Shown here: piece after piece, positions 53,993 to 63,323 of the stretch
Layout: each line of letters opens with the position of its first letter
Position numbering within the stretch: the stretch's first letter is position 1
Origin: JAIBJN01 sp963825255
Lineage (GTDB): Bacteria > Actinomycetota > Thermoleophilia > Gaiellales > Gaiellaceae
Length of the DNA stretch: 64,000 nucleotides
Assembly (NCBI GenBank): GCA_963825255.1
Contig: CAWGSF010000009.1
Coordinates: forward strand, 62,001 to 126,000
Reading direction: 5' to 3'
The notes under the pieces: generated by a model
The model's database searches: none
What the model was told of the DNA's origin: nothing
The model's input: the letters and a program-made list of their open reading frames with translations, nothing else
Position numbers and translations under genes: made by a program

Positions 53993-55447
53993 CTACCGCG
54001 ACGACGCGGCGGAGGGCGCGACCTCGGCGACCGCTCCGGCCTCGGCGTGGCGGTGCGTCCGCACCGTCGTGACGGCGACGATCGCTGCCACGAAGGCGAT
54101 GCCGGCCGCGACGATGAGGGCGGCCTGGAAGCCCGAGATGAACTGCGGAACGCTCTGGGGGCTTCCCGGGGGCGCGCTGACATGCGACGCGACGATGGCT
54201 CCCATGATCGCGATCCCGAGGGAGCCGCCGACCTGACGCATGCTGTTGAGCACCGCGGACCCGACGCCGGCCTTGTCGACCGGGACGGCGCCCATCGCGG
54301 CGGAGGTCGTCGGCGTCATGGCGAGCGCCATCCCGAGGCCGCCGATGAGCAGCCCGGGCAGGAGGTTCCAGAAGTCCGAGCTCGCGTCGAGCCGGGAGAA
54401 GACGAGGAGCGAGATGCCGACGCACACCATCCCGGCTCCCATGAGCCAGCGTGACCCGATGCGGTCGGAGAACTTCCCGGCCGCGGGCGCGATGAGGATG
54501 ATGAGGATCGTCATCGGCAGGAAGGTCGCGCCGGCCTGGGTCGCCGAGTAGCCGAGGATGTTCTGGACGAAGAGCGAGACGAAGAAGAAGACGCCGAACA
54601 TGGCCAGGGCCACGAGCATCATCGTCGCGTTCGCCCCTGCGAACGTCGAGTTCTTGAAGAGGCGGATGTCGAGCATCGGCACCCGCTGGTGCAGCTCGAG
54701 GAGGACGAAGGCGACGAGGGACACGGCCGCCAGCGCGAAGAGCGCGAGGATGCGCGTCGAGGTCCAGCCGTACGTGTTCGCCTCGATGAGCGCGTAGGTC
54801 AGCGCGAAGAGCCCGACCGCGGAGGTCGCGAGCCCGGGGATGTCGAGCCGTTGCTCCTCCGAGGTGTCCTTCGACTCCTGGATCACGAGCCTCGCCACGA
54901 CGATGGCGACGATCCCGACGGGGACGTTGATGAAGAAGATCCAGCCCCAGGCGAGGTTCTGGGTGATGACGCCCCCGAGGAGCGGGCCGATGGCGAGCGC
55001 GAGGGCGGCGACGCCAGCCCAGATCCCGATCGCCATGCCGCGCTGACGCGGCGGGAAGGTGGCCGTGATGATCGAGAGGGTCGCCGGGTTCATGAGCGCG
55101 GCGCCCACTCCCTGGAGGATCCTCGCGCCGATCAGCCAGTCCGCGCTCGGGGCCATGCCGCAGGCGAACGAGGCGACGGTGAACACGGCCAGGCCGATGA
55201 TGAAGAGCAGCCGCCGGCCGAACATGTCCGCGAGCTTGCCGCCGGTGAGCATGACCACGGCGAACGTCAGCGCGTAGCCGTTGACGACCCATTCGAGCTC
55301 GGAGATCCCGATCCCCAGGTCGCGCTGGATGGACGGGAGCGCGACGTTCACGATCGTGTTGTCGAGCATGATCATGAAGAGGCCGAAGGCGACGGCGCCG
55401 AGCGTCCACCACTTGCGGTTCTCCTCGGCCAGGATGCGAGCTCTCAC
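53993..55447 (-). CDS. MFS drug exporter, DHA2 (EmrB/QacA) family
   Basis: 484 residues with 14 membrane helices. Signature segments: LDNTIVNVALPSIQRDLG (motif D1-like), GGKLADMFGRRLLFIIGL (motif A), RILQGVGAALMNPATLSII (motif C region) and GGVITQNLAWGWIFFINVPV. A proton-driven multidrug exporter. GTG start at 55447 overlaps the TetR stop (GTGA) and uses an AGGAGG inside its 3' end, so the regulator and pump form one operon. Confidence 0.9.
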   Translation of the reverse strand: MRARILAEENRKWWTLGAVAFGLFMIMLDNTIVNVALPSIQRDLGIGISELEWVVNGYALTFAVVMLTGGKLADMFGRRLLFIIGLAVFTVASFACGMAPSADWLIGARILQGVGAALMNPATLSIITATFPPRQRGMAIGIWAGVAALALAIGPLLGGVITQNLAWGWIFFINVPVGIVAIVVARLVIQESKDTSEEQRLDIPGLATSAVGLFALTYALIEANTYGWTSTRILALFALAAVSLVAFVLLELHQRVPMLDIRLFKNSTFAGANATMMLVALAMFGVFFFVSLFVQNILGYSATQAGATFLPMTILIILIAPAAGKFSDRIGSRWLMGAGMVCVGISLLVFSRLDASSDFWNLLPGLLIGGLGMALAMTPTTSAAMGAVPVDKAGVGSAVLNSMRQVGGSLGIAIMGAIVASHVSAPPGSPQSVPQFISGFQAALIVAAGIAFVAAIVAVTTVRTHRHAEAGAVAEVAPSAASSR

Positions 55448-56091
55448 GACGGTTCCTCCTGGAGGGTCGATGTCGGCGGCCCCGGGGCGTCCCGGAGCCC
55501 GTACACGAGGGTCTGGACGAGCTCCCGCGCGAAGCGCTCGGGCGGGATCGGCTTCTTGCCGGCCAAGGCGTGCGTGACGACCTGGTCGCGACACGCGCCG
55601 ATGAGGATGGTGGCCACCACCTGCGGGCTCACCCGGCTCGTGATTCGGCCGAGCTCCTGCTCCGCGCGCACGTAGGCCTCGGCGGCGCGGAAGAGCGCGA
55701 CCGGCCCGGCCTCACGCTCGCGCAGGCGCTCCTTGAAGCGGGCGAAGAGGGCCCGGTCGCTCATGAGCGCGAAGAAGATGGGCTGGTTGTCGCGCATGAG
55801 CTTGAGCAGCTCCCCGGCCCACGGCACGAGGTTCTCCTCCACCGTGCTCTCGCCGGCCTTGGTCGGGAGCTCGAGGAGCTCCGGGAACGAGGGCTCGCGC
55901 TCGACGATCACGGCGATGACGAGGTCGATCTTGTCCTCGAAGTGGACGTAGATCGACCCCTCGGCGCACCCGGCCGCACGCGCGATCTGACGGGTGGTGG
56001 CGCCGCTGAGCCCCTCGGCGCGGATGAGCGCGTCGGCCGCCTCGATGATGCGGCGGCGAAGGGTGGGCTTGGTCTCGATCGAGTCGATCAT
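55444..56091 (-). CDS. TetR-family repressor
   Basis: 215 residues from ATG 56091 (an in-frame ATG at 56109 is an alternative). N-terminal HTH TRQIARAAGCAEGSIYVHF is canonical; the C-terminal domain (NLVPWAGELLKLMRDNQPIF) is the ligand-binding part. It is cotranscribed with the MFS pump it presumably controls. Upstream repeats (56092-56137) match its likely operator. Confidence 0.88.
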   Translation of the reverse strand: MIDSIETKPTLRRRIIEAADALIRAEGLSGATTRQIARAAGCAEGSIYVHFEDKIDLVIAVIVEREPSFPELLELPTKAGESTVEENLVPWAGELLKLMRDNQPIFFALMSDRALFARFKERLREREAGPVALFRAAEAYVRAEQELGRITSRVSPQVVATILIGACRDQVVTHALAGKKPIPPERFARELVQTLVYGLRDAPGPPTSTLQEEPS

Positions 56092-56137
56092 GAGTGAGCG
56101 CCCGTTCATTATGGGTGAGCGTTCACTCACTGTCAAG
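56092..56137. promoter_or_regulatory. TetR operator region
   Basis: GAGTGAGCGCCCGTTCATTA and TGGGTGAGCGTTCACTCACT, each with TGAGCG/GTTCA half-sites, make inverted and direct repeats directly before the TetR start. This fits a double operator for autorepression. The acyl-CoA synthetase start at 56179 may be affected. Confidence 0.5.
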
Positions 56138-56178
56138 CGAGAGGCGCCGCCACGCCGCCCTCGTAGACTTCGAAGGGC

Positions 56179-58074
56179 ATGCCCGACGTCGTCTGGACGC
56201 CCGACGAGCACGTGCTCGCGCGCGCGAACGTCGTCCGCCTCATGCGCCGGCACGGGATCGAGGGCTACCGGGAGCTCCTCCGCCGCTCGCAGGAGGAGCC
56301 CGAGTGGTTCTGGCCCGCAGCGATCGAGGACCTCGGCCTCGACTTCGCCCGGCCGTGGGAGCGGGTCCTCGACGACTCGCGCGGCCCCGAGTGGACGACC
56401 TGGTTCACCGGCGCGACGGTCTCGATCGCGGACAACTGCGTCCACCGCCACGCCCGCGGCGAGCGCGCCGATGCCGTCGCGGCCGTCGGGCTGGGCGAGG
56501 ACGGCAGCCGCTCCTCGTACACGTTCGCCGAGCTCTCGACGCAGGTCACGAAGCTCGCGGAGGAGCTCGTCGGCCTCGGCGTCGAGCCGGGCGACCGGGT
56601 GGCGATCTACATGCCGATGTGCCCCGACGTCGCGGTCGCGTCCCACGCCTGCGCCCACGTGGGGGCAGTCCAGGTGCCGATCTTCTCGGGCTTCGCCGCT
56701 CCGGCCGTCGCGCGTCGCCTCCGGGACGCCGAGGCGAAGGTCGTCCTCACGGCCGAGGAGTCGCTGCGGCGCGGTGTACGCCTGCCGCTGCGCGAGATCG
56801 TCGAGTCGGCCCGGCGGGAGGCCCCGTCCGTGGAGCACGTCCTCACCTGGTCGCGGGACGAGGGTTGGGGCGCGGACGTCGAGGCGAACCCCGGCGAGCT
56901 ACCAGCGCTCGCGGTCGACTCCGAGCATCCCTATCTCCTCACCTACACCTCGGGGACGACCGGGGCGCCGAAAGGCGTCCTCCACGTCCAGGGCGGGTTC
57001 CTCGTCTCGATCACCCGGGAGGTCGCCTACCAGGCGGACGCGCATCCCGGCGACGTTCTCCACTTCGCCACCGACATGGGCTGGATCATGGGGCCGTGGA
57101 CGGTGGTGGGCGGCGGCGCGCTCGGCTGCACGCTCGTCTTCGCGGAGGGCGCTCCCGACTGGCCGCCGTCGCGGCTCTGGGAGCTCGTCGAGGGCGAGGG
57201 CGTCTCGATCCTGGGGATCTCGCCGACGCTCGTCCGGGCGCTCGTCCCGCACGGGGAGCCGACGGCCGACCTGTCGTCGCTCCGCACGATCGTGACCACC
57301 GGGGAGCCGTGGAACCCCGACCCGTACATGTGGCTCTTCGAGAACGTCGGCGGGCGCCGCTGCCCGATCATCAACTGCTCCGGGGGGACGGAGGTGGCGG
57401 CCTGCTTCCTGTCCTGCACCCACGCGCTTCCGATCAAGGCGTGCTCGCTGGGCGGCCCCGCGCTCGGGATGGCGATGGACGTCGTCGACGCCGAGGGCCG
57501 GTCGCTCGTCGCCGCCGGCGAGGTCGGCGAGCTCGTCTGCAGGAGGCCCTTCCCCGGGATGACGCGCGGCTTCTGGCGCGATCCGGAGCGCTACCTCGAC
57601 GCGTACTGGCGGCGGTTGCCGGGAGTCTGGGTGCACGGCGACTGGGCGTCCGTCGACGAGGACGGCTACTGGTACCTCCACGGCCGCTCCGACGACACGC
57701 TCAACATCGCCGGCAAGCGCATCGGGCCCGCGGAGATCGAGTCGGCAGCGGTCGGGCACCCCGCCGTGACGGAGGCGGCGGCGATCGGCGTCCCGCACGA
57801 GGTCAAGGGCGAGGTCGCGTGGGTCTTCTGCGTCGTCGCGCCGGGCCACGACGCGAGCCCCGAGTTGGCCGGGGAGGTGGCGGAGCGTGCGGCGGCCCAG
57901 CTCGGGAAGGCGTTCCGGCCGGAGCGTGTCCTCTTCGTTCCCGCGCTCCCGAAGACACGGAGCGCCAAGATCGTGCGCCGCGCCGTCCGGGCGAGGGCGC
58001 TGGGCGCCGACCCCGGCGACCTCTCGTCGGTCGAGAACCCCGAGGCCCTGGAGGACATTGCTCGCGCCGTCTGA
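56179..58074 (+). CDS. Acyl-CoA synthetase (acetyl/acetoacetyl-CoA-synthetase-like)
   Basis: 631 residues of the AMP-forming ANL superfamily. TYTSGTTGAPKGVLHVQGGF is the AMP-binding motif; EPWNPDPYMWLFENVGGRRC, YWYLHGRSDDTLNIAGKRIG (hinge) and PKTRSAKIVRRAVRA (catalytic Lys) follow. The N-terminal Acs-like extension supports a short-chain acid substrate. TAGACT nine bases before the ATG implies a leaderless mRNA. Its last codons overlap the aminotransferase start. Confidence 0.88.
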   Translation: MPDVVWTPDEHVLARANVVRLMRRHGIEGYRELLRRSQEEPEWFWPAAIEDLGLDFARPWERVLDDSRGPEWTTWFTGATVSIADNCVHRHARGERADAVAAVGLGEDGSRSSYTFAELSTQVTKLAEELVGLGVEPGDRVAIYMPMCPDVAVASHACAHVGAVQVPIFSGFAAPAVARRLRDAEAKVVLTAEESLRRGVRLPLREIVESARREAPSVEHVLTWSRDEGWGADVEANPGELPALAVDSEHPYLLTYTSGTTGAPKGVLHVQGGFLVSITREVAYQADAHPGDVLHFATDMGWIMGPWTVVGGGALGCTLVFAEGAPDWPPSRLWELVEGEGVSILGISPTLVRALVPHGEPTADLSSLRTIVTTGEPWNPDPYMWLFENVGGRRCPIINCSGGTEVAACFLSCTHALPIKACSLGGPALGMAMDVVDAEGRSLVAAGEVGELVCRRPFPGMTRGFWRDPERYLDAYWRRLPGVWVHGDWASVDEDGYWYLHGRSDDTLNIAGKRIGPAEIESAAVGHPAVTEAAAIGVPHEVKGEVAWVFCVVAPGHDASPELAGEVAERAAAQLGKAFRPERVLFVPALPKTRSAKIVRRAVRARALGADPGDLSSVENPEALEDIARAV

Positions 58075-59110
58075 GTACGAGGGCACGCCGACGCGCGGCT
58101 ACCTTGACTCGGCCACGTACGGCCTCCCGCCGCGCTCGACGCTTCGGGCGATGGAGGAGGCGCTCGCCGGCTGGCGGACCGGCAGGCGGTGGCGCGACTG
58201 GGAGGAGGACGGCGAGGCCTGCCGCGCGCTCTTCGCGGGCCTCATCGGCGCCCGGCCCGAGGACGTCGCGCTCGTCGCGGCCGCGTCCGTCGGCGCCGGC
58301 CTGGCGGCCGCGAGCCTGCCGGCCGCGCAGGGGTCGAACGTCGTGCTCTACGAGCGCGACTTCACCTCGGCAATGCTCCCGTGGCGGAGCCTGGCCGGTC
58401 GCGGGGTCGAGCTGCGCCTCGTCCCGCTCGAGCGGATCGCGCAGGCGGTGGACGAGCGGACCGCGGCCGTGTCGGTCAGCCTCGTCCAGTCGGCCGAGGG
58501 CCGCGTCGTCGACCTCGATGCGCTCCGGGCCACCGGAGCGCGGATCTTCCTGGACGCCACCCAGGCCGTGGGCACCTATCCGATCGACCTCGCGGGGGTC
58601 GACTACCTCGTCGCGCACGGCTACAAGTGGCTGCTCTGCCCGCGCGGGCTCGCGTTCCTCTACGTCAGCCCCGAGCGCCGGGCCGAGATCGCGCCCTGGA
58701 CGGCGGGATGGAAGTCGCGCCCGGACCCGTACGAGGACTACTACGGCCTCCCGGAGCTGACCGACGAGGCACGGAGGCTCGACGTCTCGGTTCCCTGGTT
58801 CTCGGCGGCGGGCGGGCGCCCGAGCCTCGAGCTCTTCGCGTCGCTCGGGATCGAGAGGATCGCCGCGCACAACCTCGACCTGGCGCGGGCGCTGACGGCC
58901 GAGCTCGACCTCCCCGAGGCCGCCTCGCCCATCGTCTGCATCCGGGTCGACGATGCCGAGGGCGCCGCCGAGCGGCTGCGCGACGCCGGGGTCGCCTGCT
59001 CCGTCCGCGGCGGATCGGTCCGGCTCTCGTTCCACCTCTACAACGACGAGGAGGACGTCGCGCTGGCGGCGACCGCGCTTCGCCCGGTCGGGGCGCGTCC
59101 TGTCCCCTAG
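58058..59110 (+). CDS. Class V aminotransferase (cysteine-desulfurase-like)
   Basis: 350 residues. PLP-binding: IFLDATQAVGTYPIDLAGVD (Asp-x-x-Gln) and AHGYKWLLCPRGLAFLYVS (Schiff-base Lys). RPSLELFASLGIERIAAHN and the C-terminal SVRGGSVRLSFHLYNDEEDV are family features. Substrate unknown; class V enzymes include desulfurases, kynureninases and serine-glyoxylate aminotransferases. TTG start at 58058 has GGAGG three bases upstream and overlaps the acyl-CoA synthetase stop; no better start exists. Confidence 0.82.
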   Translation: MLAPSEYEGTPTRGYLDSATYGLPPRSTLRAMEEALAGWRTGRRWRDWEEDGEACRALFAGLIGARPEDVALVAAASVGAGLAAASLPAAQGSNVVLYERDFTSAMLPWRSLAGRGVELRLVPLERIAQAVDERTAAVSVSLVQSAEGRVVDLDALRATGARIFLDATQAVGTYPIDLAGVDYLVAHGYKWLLCPRGLAFLYVSPERRAEIAPWTAGWKSRPDPYEDYYGLPELTDEARRLDVSVPWFSAAGGRPSLELFASLGIERIAAHNLDLARALTAELDLPEAASPIVCIRVDDAEGAAERLRDAGVACSVRGGSVRLSFHLYNDEEDVALAATALRPVGARPVP

Positions 59111-59123
59111 CCGACATCCGCGC

Positions 59124-59129
59124 TAGGGT
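59124..59129 (+). promoter_or_regulatory. Candidate -10 of the small membrane protein gene
   Basis: TAGGGT lies nine bases before the GTG at 59139, another leaderless arrangement. Confidence 0.35.
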
Positions 59130-59138
59130 GTTGCGCCA

Positions 59139-59525
59139 GTGATCCGTCTCATCGTCAGGGTCGGGATCGCGGTCGCGGCGAACGCCGTCGGCCTCCTTAT
59201 CGCGGCGGCCCTCCTCGACGGCGTCCACCTCGACGGAGCCGCCTTCGTCCTCGCGGTGATCATCTTCACCGTCGTCTACGCGTTGATGGTGCCGTTCCTC
59301 GCCAGCCAGCTCCGACGGCGAGGGTCCGCGGCGCTCGGAGGCGTGTCGCTGATAGCGACGCTCGCGTCCCTCATCATCACCGACCTGCTCTCGGACGGGC
59401 TCTCGATCAGCGGGATCGGAACGTGGATCGCCGCGACGGTGATCGTCTGGGCCGGAGGGCTCATCGCGGCGTTCCTGCTTCCCTATCTCGGTCTCAAGAA
59501 GTACCTCGAGGAAAACCGCGGCTAG
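59139..59525 (+). CDS. Small four-helix membrane protein (phage-holin-4/DUF superfamily-like)
   Basis: 128 residues with four membrane segments (RVGIAVAANAVGLLIAAALL, FVLAVIIFTVVYALMVPFLA, GGVSLIATLASLIITDLL, WIAATVIVWAGGLIAAFLL). The pattern fits the widespread holin-family-IV membrane proteins, not a phage gene here. GTG start. Function unknown. Confidence 0.7.
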   Translation: MIRLIVRVGIAVAANAVGLLIAAALLDGVHLDGAAFVLAVIIFTVVYALMVPFLASQLRRRGSAALGGVSLIATLASLIITDLLSDGLSISGIGTWIAATVIVWAGGLIAAFLLPYLGLKKYLEENRG

Positions 59526-59564
59526 ACGCCCTCTCCGCGTTTTCGATCACTAGTCGCAAACCGC

Positions 59565-59570
59565 TAGACT
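59565..59570 (+). promoter_or_regulatory. Candidate -10 of nadE
   Basis: TAGACT seven bases before the ATG at 59578; leaderless arrangement. GAGGGCG between box and start could also serve as weak ribosome binding. Confidence 0.4.
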
Positions 59571-59577
59571 GAGGGCG

Positions 59578-61296
59578 ATGCGACTCGCCCTCGCCCAGAT
59601 CAACACGGTCGTCGGCGACCTCGACGGCAACCGCGACCGCATCCTCGCCCGGCTCGAGGAGGCTCGGGAGGCGAAGGCCGACCTCGTGCTCTTCCCCGAG
59701 CTGGCCGTCACCGGCTACCCGCCAGAGGATCTCCTCCTCCGGCCGAGCTTCCTCCAGGCGGCGGCAGGAACGCTCGACGAGATCGCGAGGGCGACGCGGG
59801 GGATCGGCGCGCTCGTGGGCGTCCCGCACCTCGATCGCGACCTCTTCAACGCGTGCGCGGTGTGCGTGGACGGCGAGGTGAAGGCGCTCTACCGCAAGCA
59901 GTTCCTCCCCAACTACGGCGTCTTCGACGAGGACCGCTACTTCCAGCCCGGCCGCGGCCTCGTGCTGCTGCGCTGCGGCGAGACGCTCGTCGGCCCCACG
60001 GTCTGCGAGGACATCTGGCAGCCCGGGCCGCCGGCGACGGACCTGGCGCTCGCGGGCGCGCACGTGGTCGCCAACATCTCGGCCTCGCCCTTCCATCTCG
60101 GGAAGGGGGCCGAGCGCGAGGAGATGCTGGCCACGAGGGCCCGGGACAACGCCTGCTGGATCGCCTTCGTCAACGCCGTCGGCGCCCAGGACGAGCTGAT
60201 CTTCGACGGGCACAGCCTCGTCCTCGACGAGAACGGAGACGTCGTGGCTCGCGGGCCCGCGTTCGAAGAGGCACTCGTCCTCGCCGACGTCGACGCGACG
60301 ACGGCCGTGGCCAGGCGCCTCCGCGACGCACGGCGGCGCGCGCTCGCCCGCTCGCGCCGCGACCTCCAGGACCCGCCGGTCGTGGACGTCCCGCTCGCCG
60401 ATCCCGGGCGGCGCCCCCCGGTGGTGCCGGTCGTCGCGCCGCTCCTCGACGAGCTCGAGCAGATGCGGCTGGCGATCGAGCTTGGCCTGCGCGACTTCGC
60501 CGGCAAGAACGGCTTCACGGACGTCGTGCTCGGGCTCTCCGGCGGCGTCGACTCGGCGTTGACGGCCGCGCTCGCGGCCGAGGCGCTGGGCGCCGAGCAC
60601 GTCGTCTGCGTCTCGATGGCGTCGCGCTTCTCCTCGCCCGAGACGAAGGCCGACGCCCGCCGGGTGGCGGAGTCCCTCGGCGCCCGCTACCTCGAGATCC
60701 CGATCGAGGCGGTCGTCGAGGCGGTCGGCTCCGCCCTGGCCGGGGCCTTCGCAGGGACGGAGCCCGGGGTGGCGGAGGAGAACATCCAGGCGCGCCTTCG
60801 CGGCCTCATCGTCATGGCGCTGTCCAACAAGTTCGGCTGGCTGCCGCTCGCCACCGGCAACAAGAGCGAGCTGTCGGTCGGCTACGCGACGCTCTACGGC
60901 GACATGGCGGGCGGCTTCGCCCTCCTCAAGGACGTCTACAAGACGGACGTCTTCCGGCTCGCCCGCCACCTGAACGCGCGCGCGGGACGCGAGCTCATCC
61001 CGGCCACCGTGATCGAGCGGGCGCCGAGCGCCGAGCTTCGGCCCGACCAGCGCGACGAGGACTCGCTGCCCCCCTACGCGCAGCTGGACGAGGTTCTCGA
61101 GGCCTACGTCGAGCTCGACAGCTCGCGGGAGGAGCTCACCTCCGACGGCTTCGACCCGGATGTCGTCGAGCGAGCCGTGGCGATGATCGACCGGGCCGAG
61201 TTCAAGCGCCGCCAGGCGCCGCCCGGCGTGAAGCTCCGCCCCAAGGCGTTCGGCCGCGACCGGCGGCTCCCGATCACGAACCGCTGGCGAGACTAG
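59578..61296 (+). CDS. nadE: Glutamine-dependent NAD synthetase
   Basis: 572 residues, last step of NAD synthesis. The N-terminal nitrilase domain has catalytic Glu (LFPELAVTGYPPEDLLL), Lys (YRKQFLPNYGVFDE) and Cys (GPTVCEDIWQPGPP). The C-terminal synthase domain has the P-loop LGLSGGVDSALTAALA and NKSELSVGYATLYGDMAG. It uses glutamine as the nitrogen source. Single uninterrupted frame. Confidence 0.95.
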   Translation: MRLALAQINTVVGDLDGNRDRILARLEEAREAKADLVLFPELAVTGYPPEDLLLRPSFLQAAAGTLDEIARATRGIGALVGVPHLDRDLFNACAVCVDGEVKALYRKQFLPNYGVFDEDRYFQPGRGLVLLRCGETLVGPTVCEDIWQPGPPATDLALAGAHVVANISASPFHLGKGAEREEMLATRARDNACWIAFVNAVGAQDELIFDGHSLVLDENGDVVARGPAFEEALVLADVDATTAVARRLRDARRRALARSRRDLQDPPVVDVPLADPGRRPPVVPVVAPLLDELEQMRLAIELGLRDFAGKNGFTDVVLGLSGGVDSALTAALAAEALGAEHVVCVSMASRFSSPETKADARRVAESLGARYLEIPIEAVVEAVGSALAGAFAGTEPGVAEENIQARLRGLIVMALSNKFGWLPLATGNKSELSVGYATLYGDMAGGFALLKDVYKTDVFRLARHLNARAGRELIPATVIERAPSAELRPDQRDEDSLPPYAQLDEVLEAYVELDSSREELTSDGFDPDVVERAVAMIDRAEFKRRQAPPGVKLRPKAFGRDRRLPITNRWRD

Positions 61297-61801
61297 CCGC
61301 GAGCTCGCGGAACCAGCGGAGCCGCTCCGCGTACGGCACCGCGGCGTTCGCCGGCGAGGTCGACGGGAGCACGAAGAGCCTCGTCGACGCGAGCGACCGC
61401 TCCTGCCGGCCGAGCTCGCACCGGGCGAGCCCGAACGCGCCCTGGTAGGCGGCCTTCCCGACGAACGCGATCACGCCGGGGCGCAGCTCCTCGGCAATCC
61501 GCAGGAGCCGCTCGGGCGCGCCGGCGAAGTCGGCCCGCCGGAGGTCGCCGCTCCCCTTCGTCGTCCGGTACGCGGCGTTCGTGAGCCCGTAGCCGAGCGA
61601 GGGCAGCTCGCGCTGGTCGCCGGGGTCGAGGAGGCGCGGCGTCAGGCCCGAGTCGGCGAGGAGGCGCCAGAAGTCGTTCCGCGGGTTCGCGAAGTGACAG
61701 CCGGCCGCGGCCGAGCGCCGCCCGGGGTTGATCCCGCAGAAGACGCAGCGGAGGCCGGGCGCGAGGATGTCCGGAACCGCGGAAGCCCTCGGCGCAGCCA
61801 C
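61274..61801 (-). CDS. mug: Mismatch-specific uracil/thymine DNA glycosylase (Mug family)
   Basis: 175 residues. FCGINPGRRSAAAGCHFANP carries the GINPG active-site motif and LPSTSPANAAVPYAERLRWF the second motif. Removes U or T from mismatches. GTG start at 61801 with TAGAGT six bases upstream (leaderless). The last codons overlap those of nadE (convergent). Confidence 0.9.
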   Translation of the reverse strand: MAAPRASAVPDILAPGLRCVFCGINPGRRSAAAGCHFANPRNDFWRLLADSGLTPRLLDPGDQRELPSLGYGLTNAAYRTTKGSGDLRRADFAGAPERLLRIAEELRPGVIAFVGKAAYQGAFGLARCELGRQERSLASTRLFVLPSTSPANAAVPYAERLRWFRELAASLASGS

Positions 61802-61806
61802 GGCGG

Positions 61807-61813
61807 TACTCTA
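61807..61813. promoter_or_regulatory. Overlapping opposite -10 boxes between mug and mmsA
   Basis: TACTCTA can be read as TACTCT on the plus strand (for mmsA at 61838) and TAGAGT on the minus strand (for mug). One seven-base sequence may serve two divergent promoters. mmsA has a separate GGAGG before its ATG. Confidence 0.45.
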
Positions 61814-61837
61814 CGCCCGAGCAACCAGGAGGCTTTC

Positions 61838-63313
61838 ATGGCGCAGGTCGAGGAGAGGCAAGGGGTGGCGACCAGGACCCTGAAGAACTACATCGGCGGG
61901 CGCTGGGTCGAGGCCGACGGCGTCGAGACGCTCGAGGTCACGAACCCGGCGAGCGGCGAGGCCCTCGCCCAGGTGCCCCTGTCGAGCGCAGCCCAGGTCG
62001 ACGAGGCCGTTCGCGCTGCGCGCGAGGCCTTCCCCGCCTGGCGCGCCACGCCTCCGCTCGAGCGCGCCCGCGCCTGTTTCGAGCTCAAGTATCGCCTCGA
62101 CGAGGCGAAGGACGAGCTCGCCGTGCTGGTCACCCGCGACAACGGCAAGGCGGCCAAGGACGCCGCCGGCGAGATCGGCCGCGGCATCGAGTGCGTCGAG
62201 GTGGCCACCGGTATCCCCTCGCTCATGCAGGGCTCGAACCTCGAGGACGTCTCGCGCGGGATCGACTCCGACATGATCCGGCAGCCGATCGGCGTGTTCG
62301 CGGGCATCACGCCGTTCAACTTCCCCTTCATGGTCCCGATGTGGTTCCTGCCGTTCGCCATCGCGTGCGGGAACACGTTCGTGCTCAAGCCCTCGGAGCA
62401 GGACCCGCTCGCGGCGGAGCGCACGTTCGAGATCCTCGACGGGATCGGCCTGCCCGCCGGCGTCGCCAACCTCGTGCAGGGCGGCAAGGACGCCGTCAAC
62501 GCCGTCCTCGAGCACCCGGGGATCGACGGGGTCTCGTTCGTCGGGTCGACGGCCGTCGCGCACTACATCTACGAGACGGCCGCGAAGCACGGGAAGCGTG
62601 TCCAGGCCCTCGGCGGGGCGAAGAACCATGTCATCGTGATGCCGGACGCCGAGCTCGCGAGCGCCGTGGACGGGGTGCTCTCCTCCGCGTTCCACGCGGC
62701 GGGCCAGCGGTGTCTCGCCAACTCCGTCTGCATCGCCGTCGGCGACGCGTACGAGCCGCTGCGGGACGCGCTCGCCCAGAAGGGCGGGGAGATGGTCGTC
62801 GGCGACGGCTCCGACCCGGAGACCGAGGTCGGCCCGGTCATCTCGACGGCGTCGCAGGAGCGCATCCTCGGGTGGATCGAGAAGGGAATCGAGGACGGCG
62901 GCGAGATCGTCCTCGACGGGCGCGGGCGCGGCCCGGAGGACGGCAACTTCATCGGCCCGACGATCATCGCGTCCGAGTCGGGGACGGAGATCGCCCGCGA
63001 GGAGATCTTCGGCCCGGTCCTCACGCTCCTCCGCGCCGACACGCTCGACCACGCCCTCGAGATCCTCAACTCCTCGACGAAGGGGAACGCCGCCTCGATC
63101 TTCACGACGAGCGGCGGCGCGATGCGGAAGTTCCGCTACGAGGCGCAGGCGGGCATGCTCGGCGTCAACATCGGCGTGGCCGCGCCGATGTCCTTCTTCC
63201 CCTTCACAGGCTGGAAGGACTCGTTCTTCGGCGACCTGCACGCGCACGGCCGCGACGCGATCGACTTCTACACGGAGAAGAAGGTCGTGATCACCCGCTG
63301 GCCGAAGGCGTAG
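61838..63313 (+). CDS. mmsA: Methylmalonate-semialdehyde dehydrogenase (CoA-acylating)
   Basis: 491 residues of the ALDH superfamily. GVFAGITPFNFPFMVPMWFL is the family-specific segment, GVSFVGSTAVAHYIY the NAD site and FHAAGQRCLANSVCIAVG holds the catalytic Cys; the last two distinguish MMSDH from other ALDHs. It makes propionyl-CoA (or acetyl-CoA) from the semialdehyde in valine and inositol breakdown. GGAGG precedes the ATG. Confidence 0.93.
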   Translation: MAQVEERQGVATRTLKNYIGGRWVEADGVETLEVTNPASGEALAQVPLSSAAQVDEAVRAAREAFPAWRATPPLERARACFELKYRLDEAKDELAVLVTRDNGKAAKDAAGEIGRGIECVEVATGIPSLMQGSNLEDVSRGIDSDMIRQPIGVFAGITPFNFPFMVPMWFLPFAIACGNTFVLKPSEQDPLAAERTFEILDGIGLPAGVANLVQGGKDAVNAVLEHPGIDGVSFVGSTAVAHYIYETAAKHGKRVQALGGAKNHVIVMPDAELASAVDGVLSSAFHAAGQRCLANSVCIAVGDAYEPLRDALAQKGGEMVVGDGSDPETEVGPVISTASQERILGWIEKGIEDGGEIVLDGRGRGPEDGNFIGPTIIASESGTEIAREEIFGPVLTLLRADTLDHALEILNSSTKGNAASIFTTSGGAMRKFRYEAQAGMLGVNIGVAAPMSFFPFTGWKDSFFGDLHAHGRDAIDFYTEKKVVITRWPKA

Positions 63314-63323
63314 GGCAGGGGAC

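Noticed and set aside
59139..59525. Holin-like protein as evidence of a prophage
   Set aside because: No other phage gene nearby; this membrane family is widespread as a chromosomal gene.
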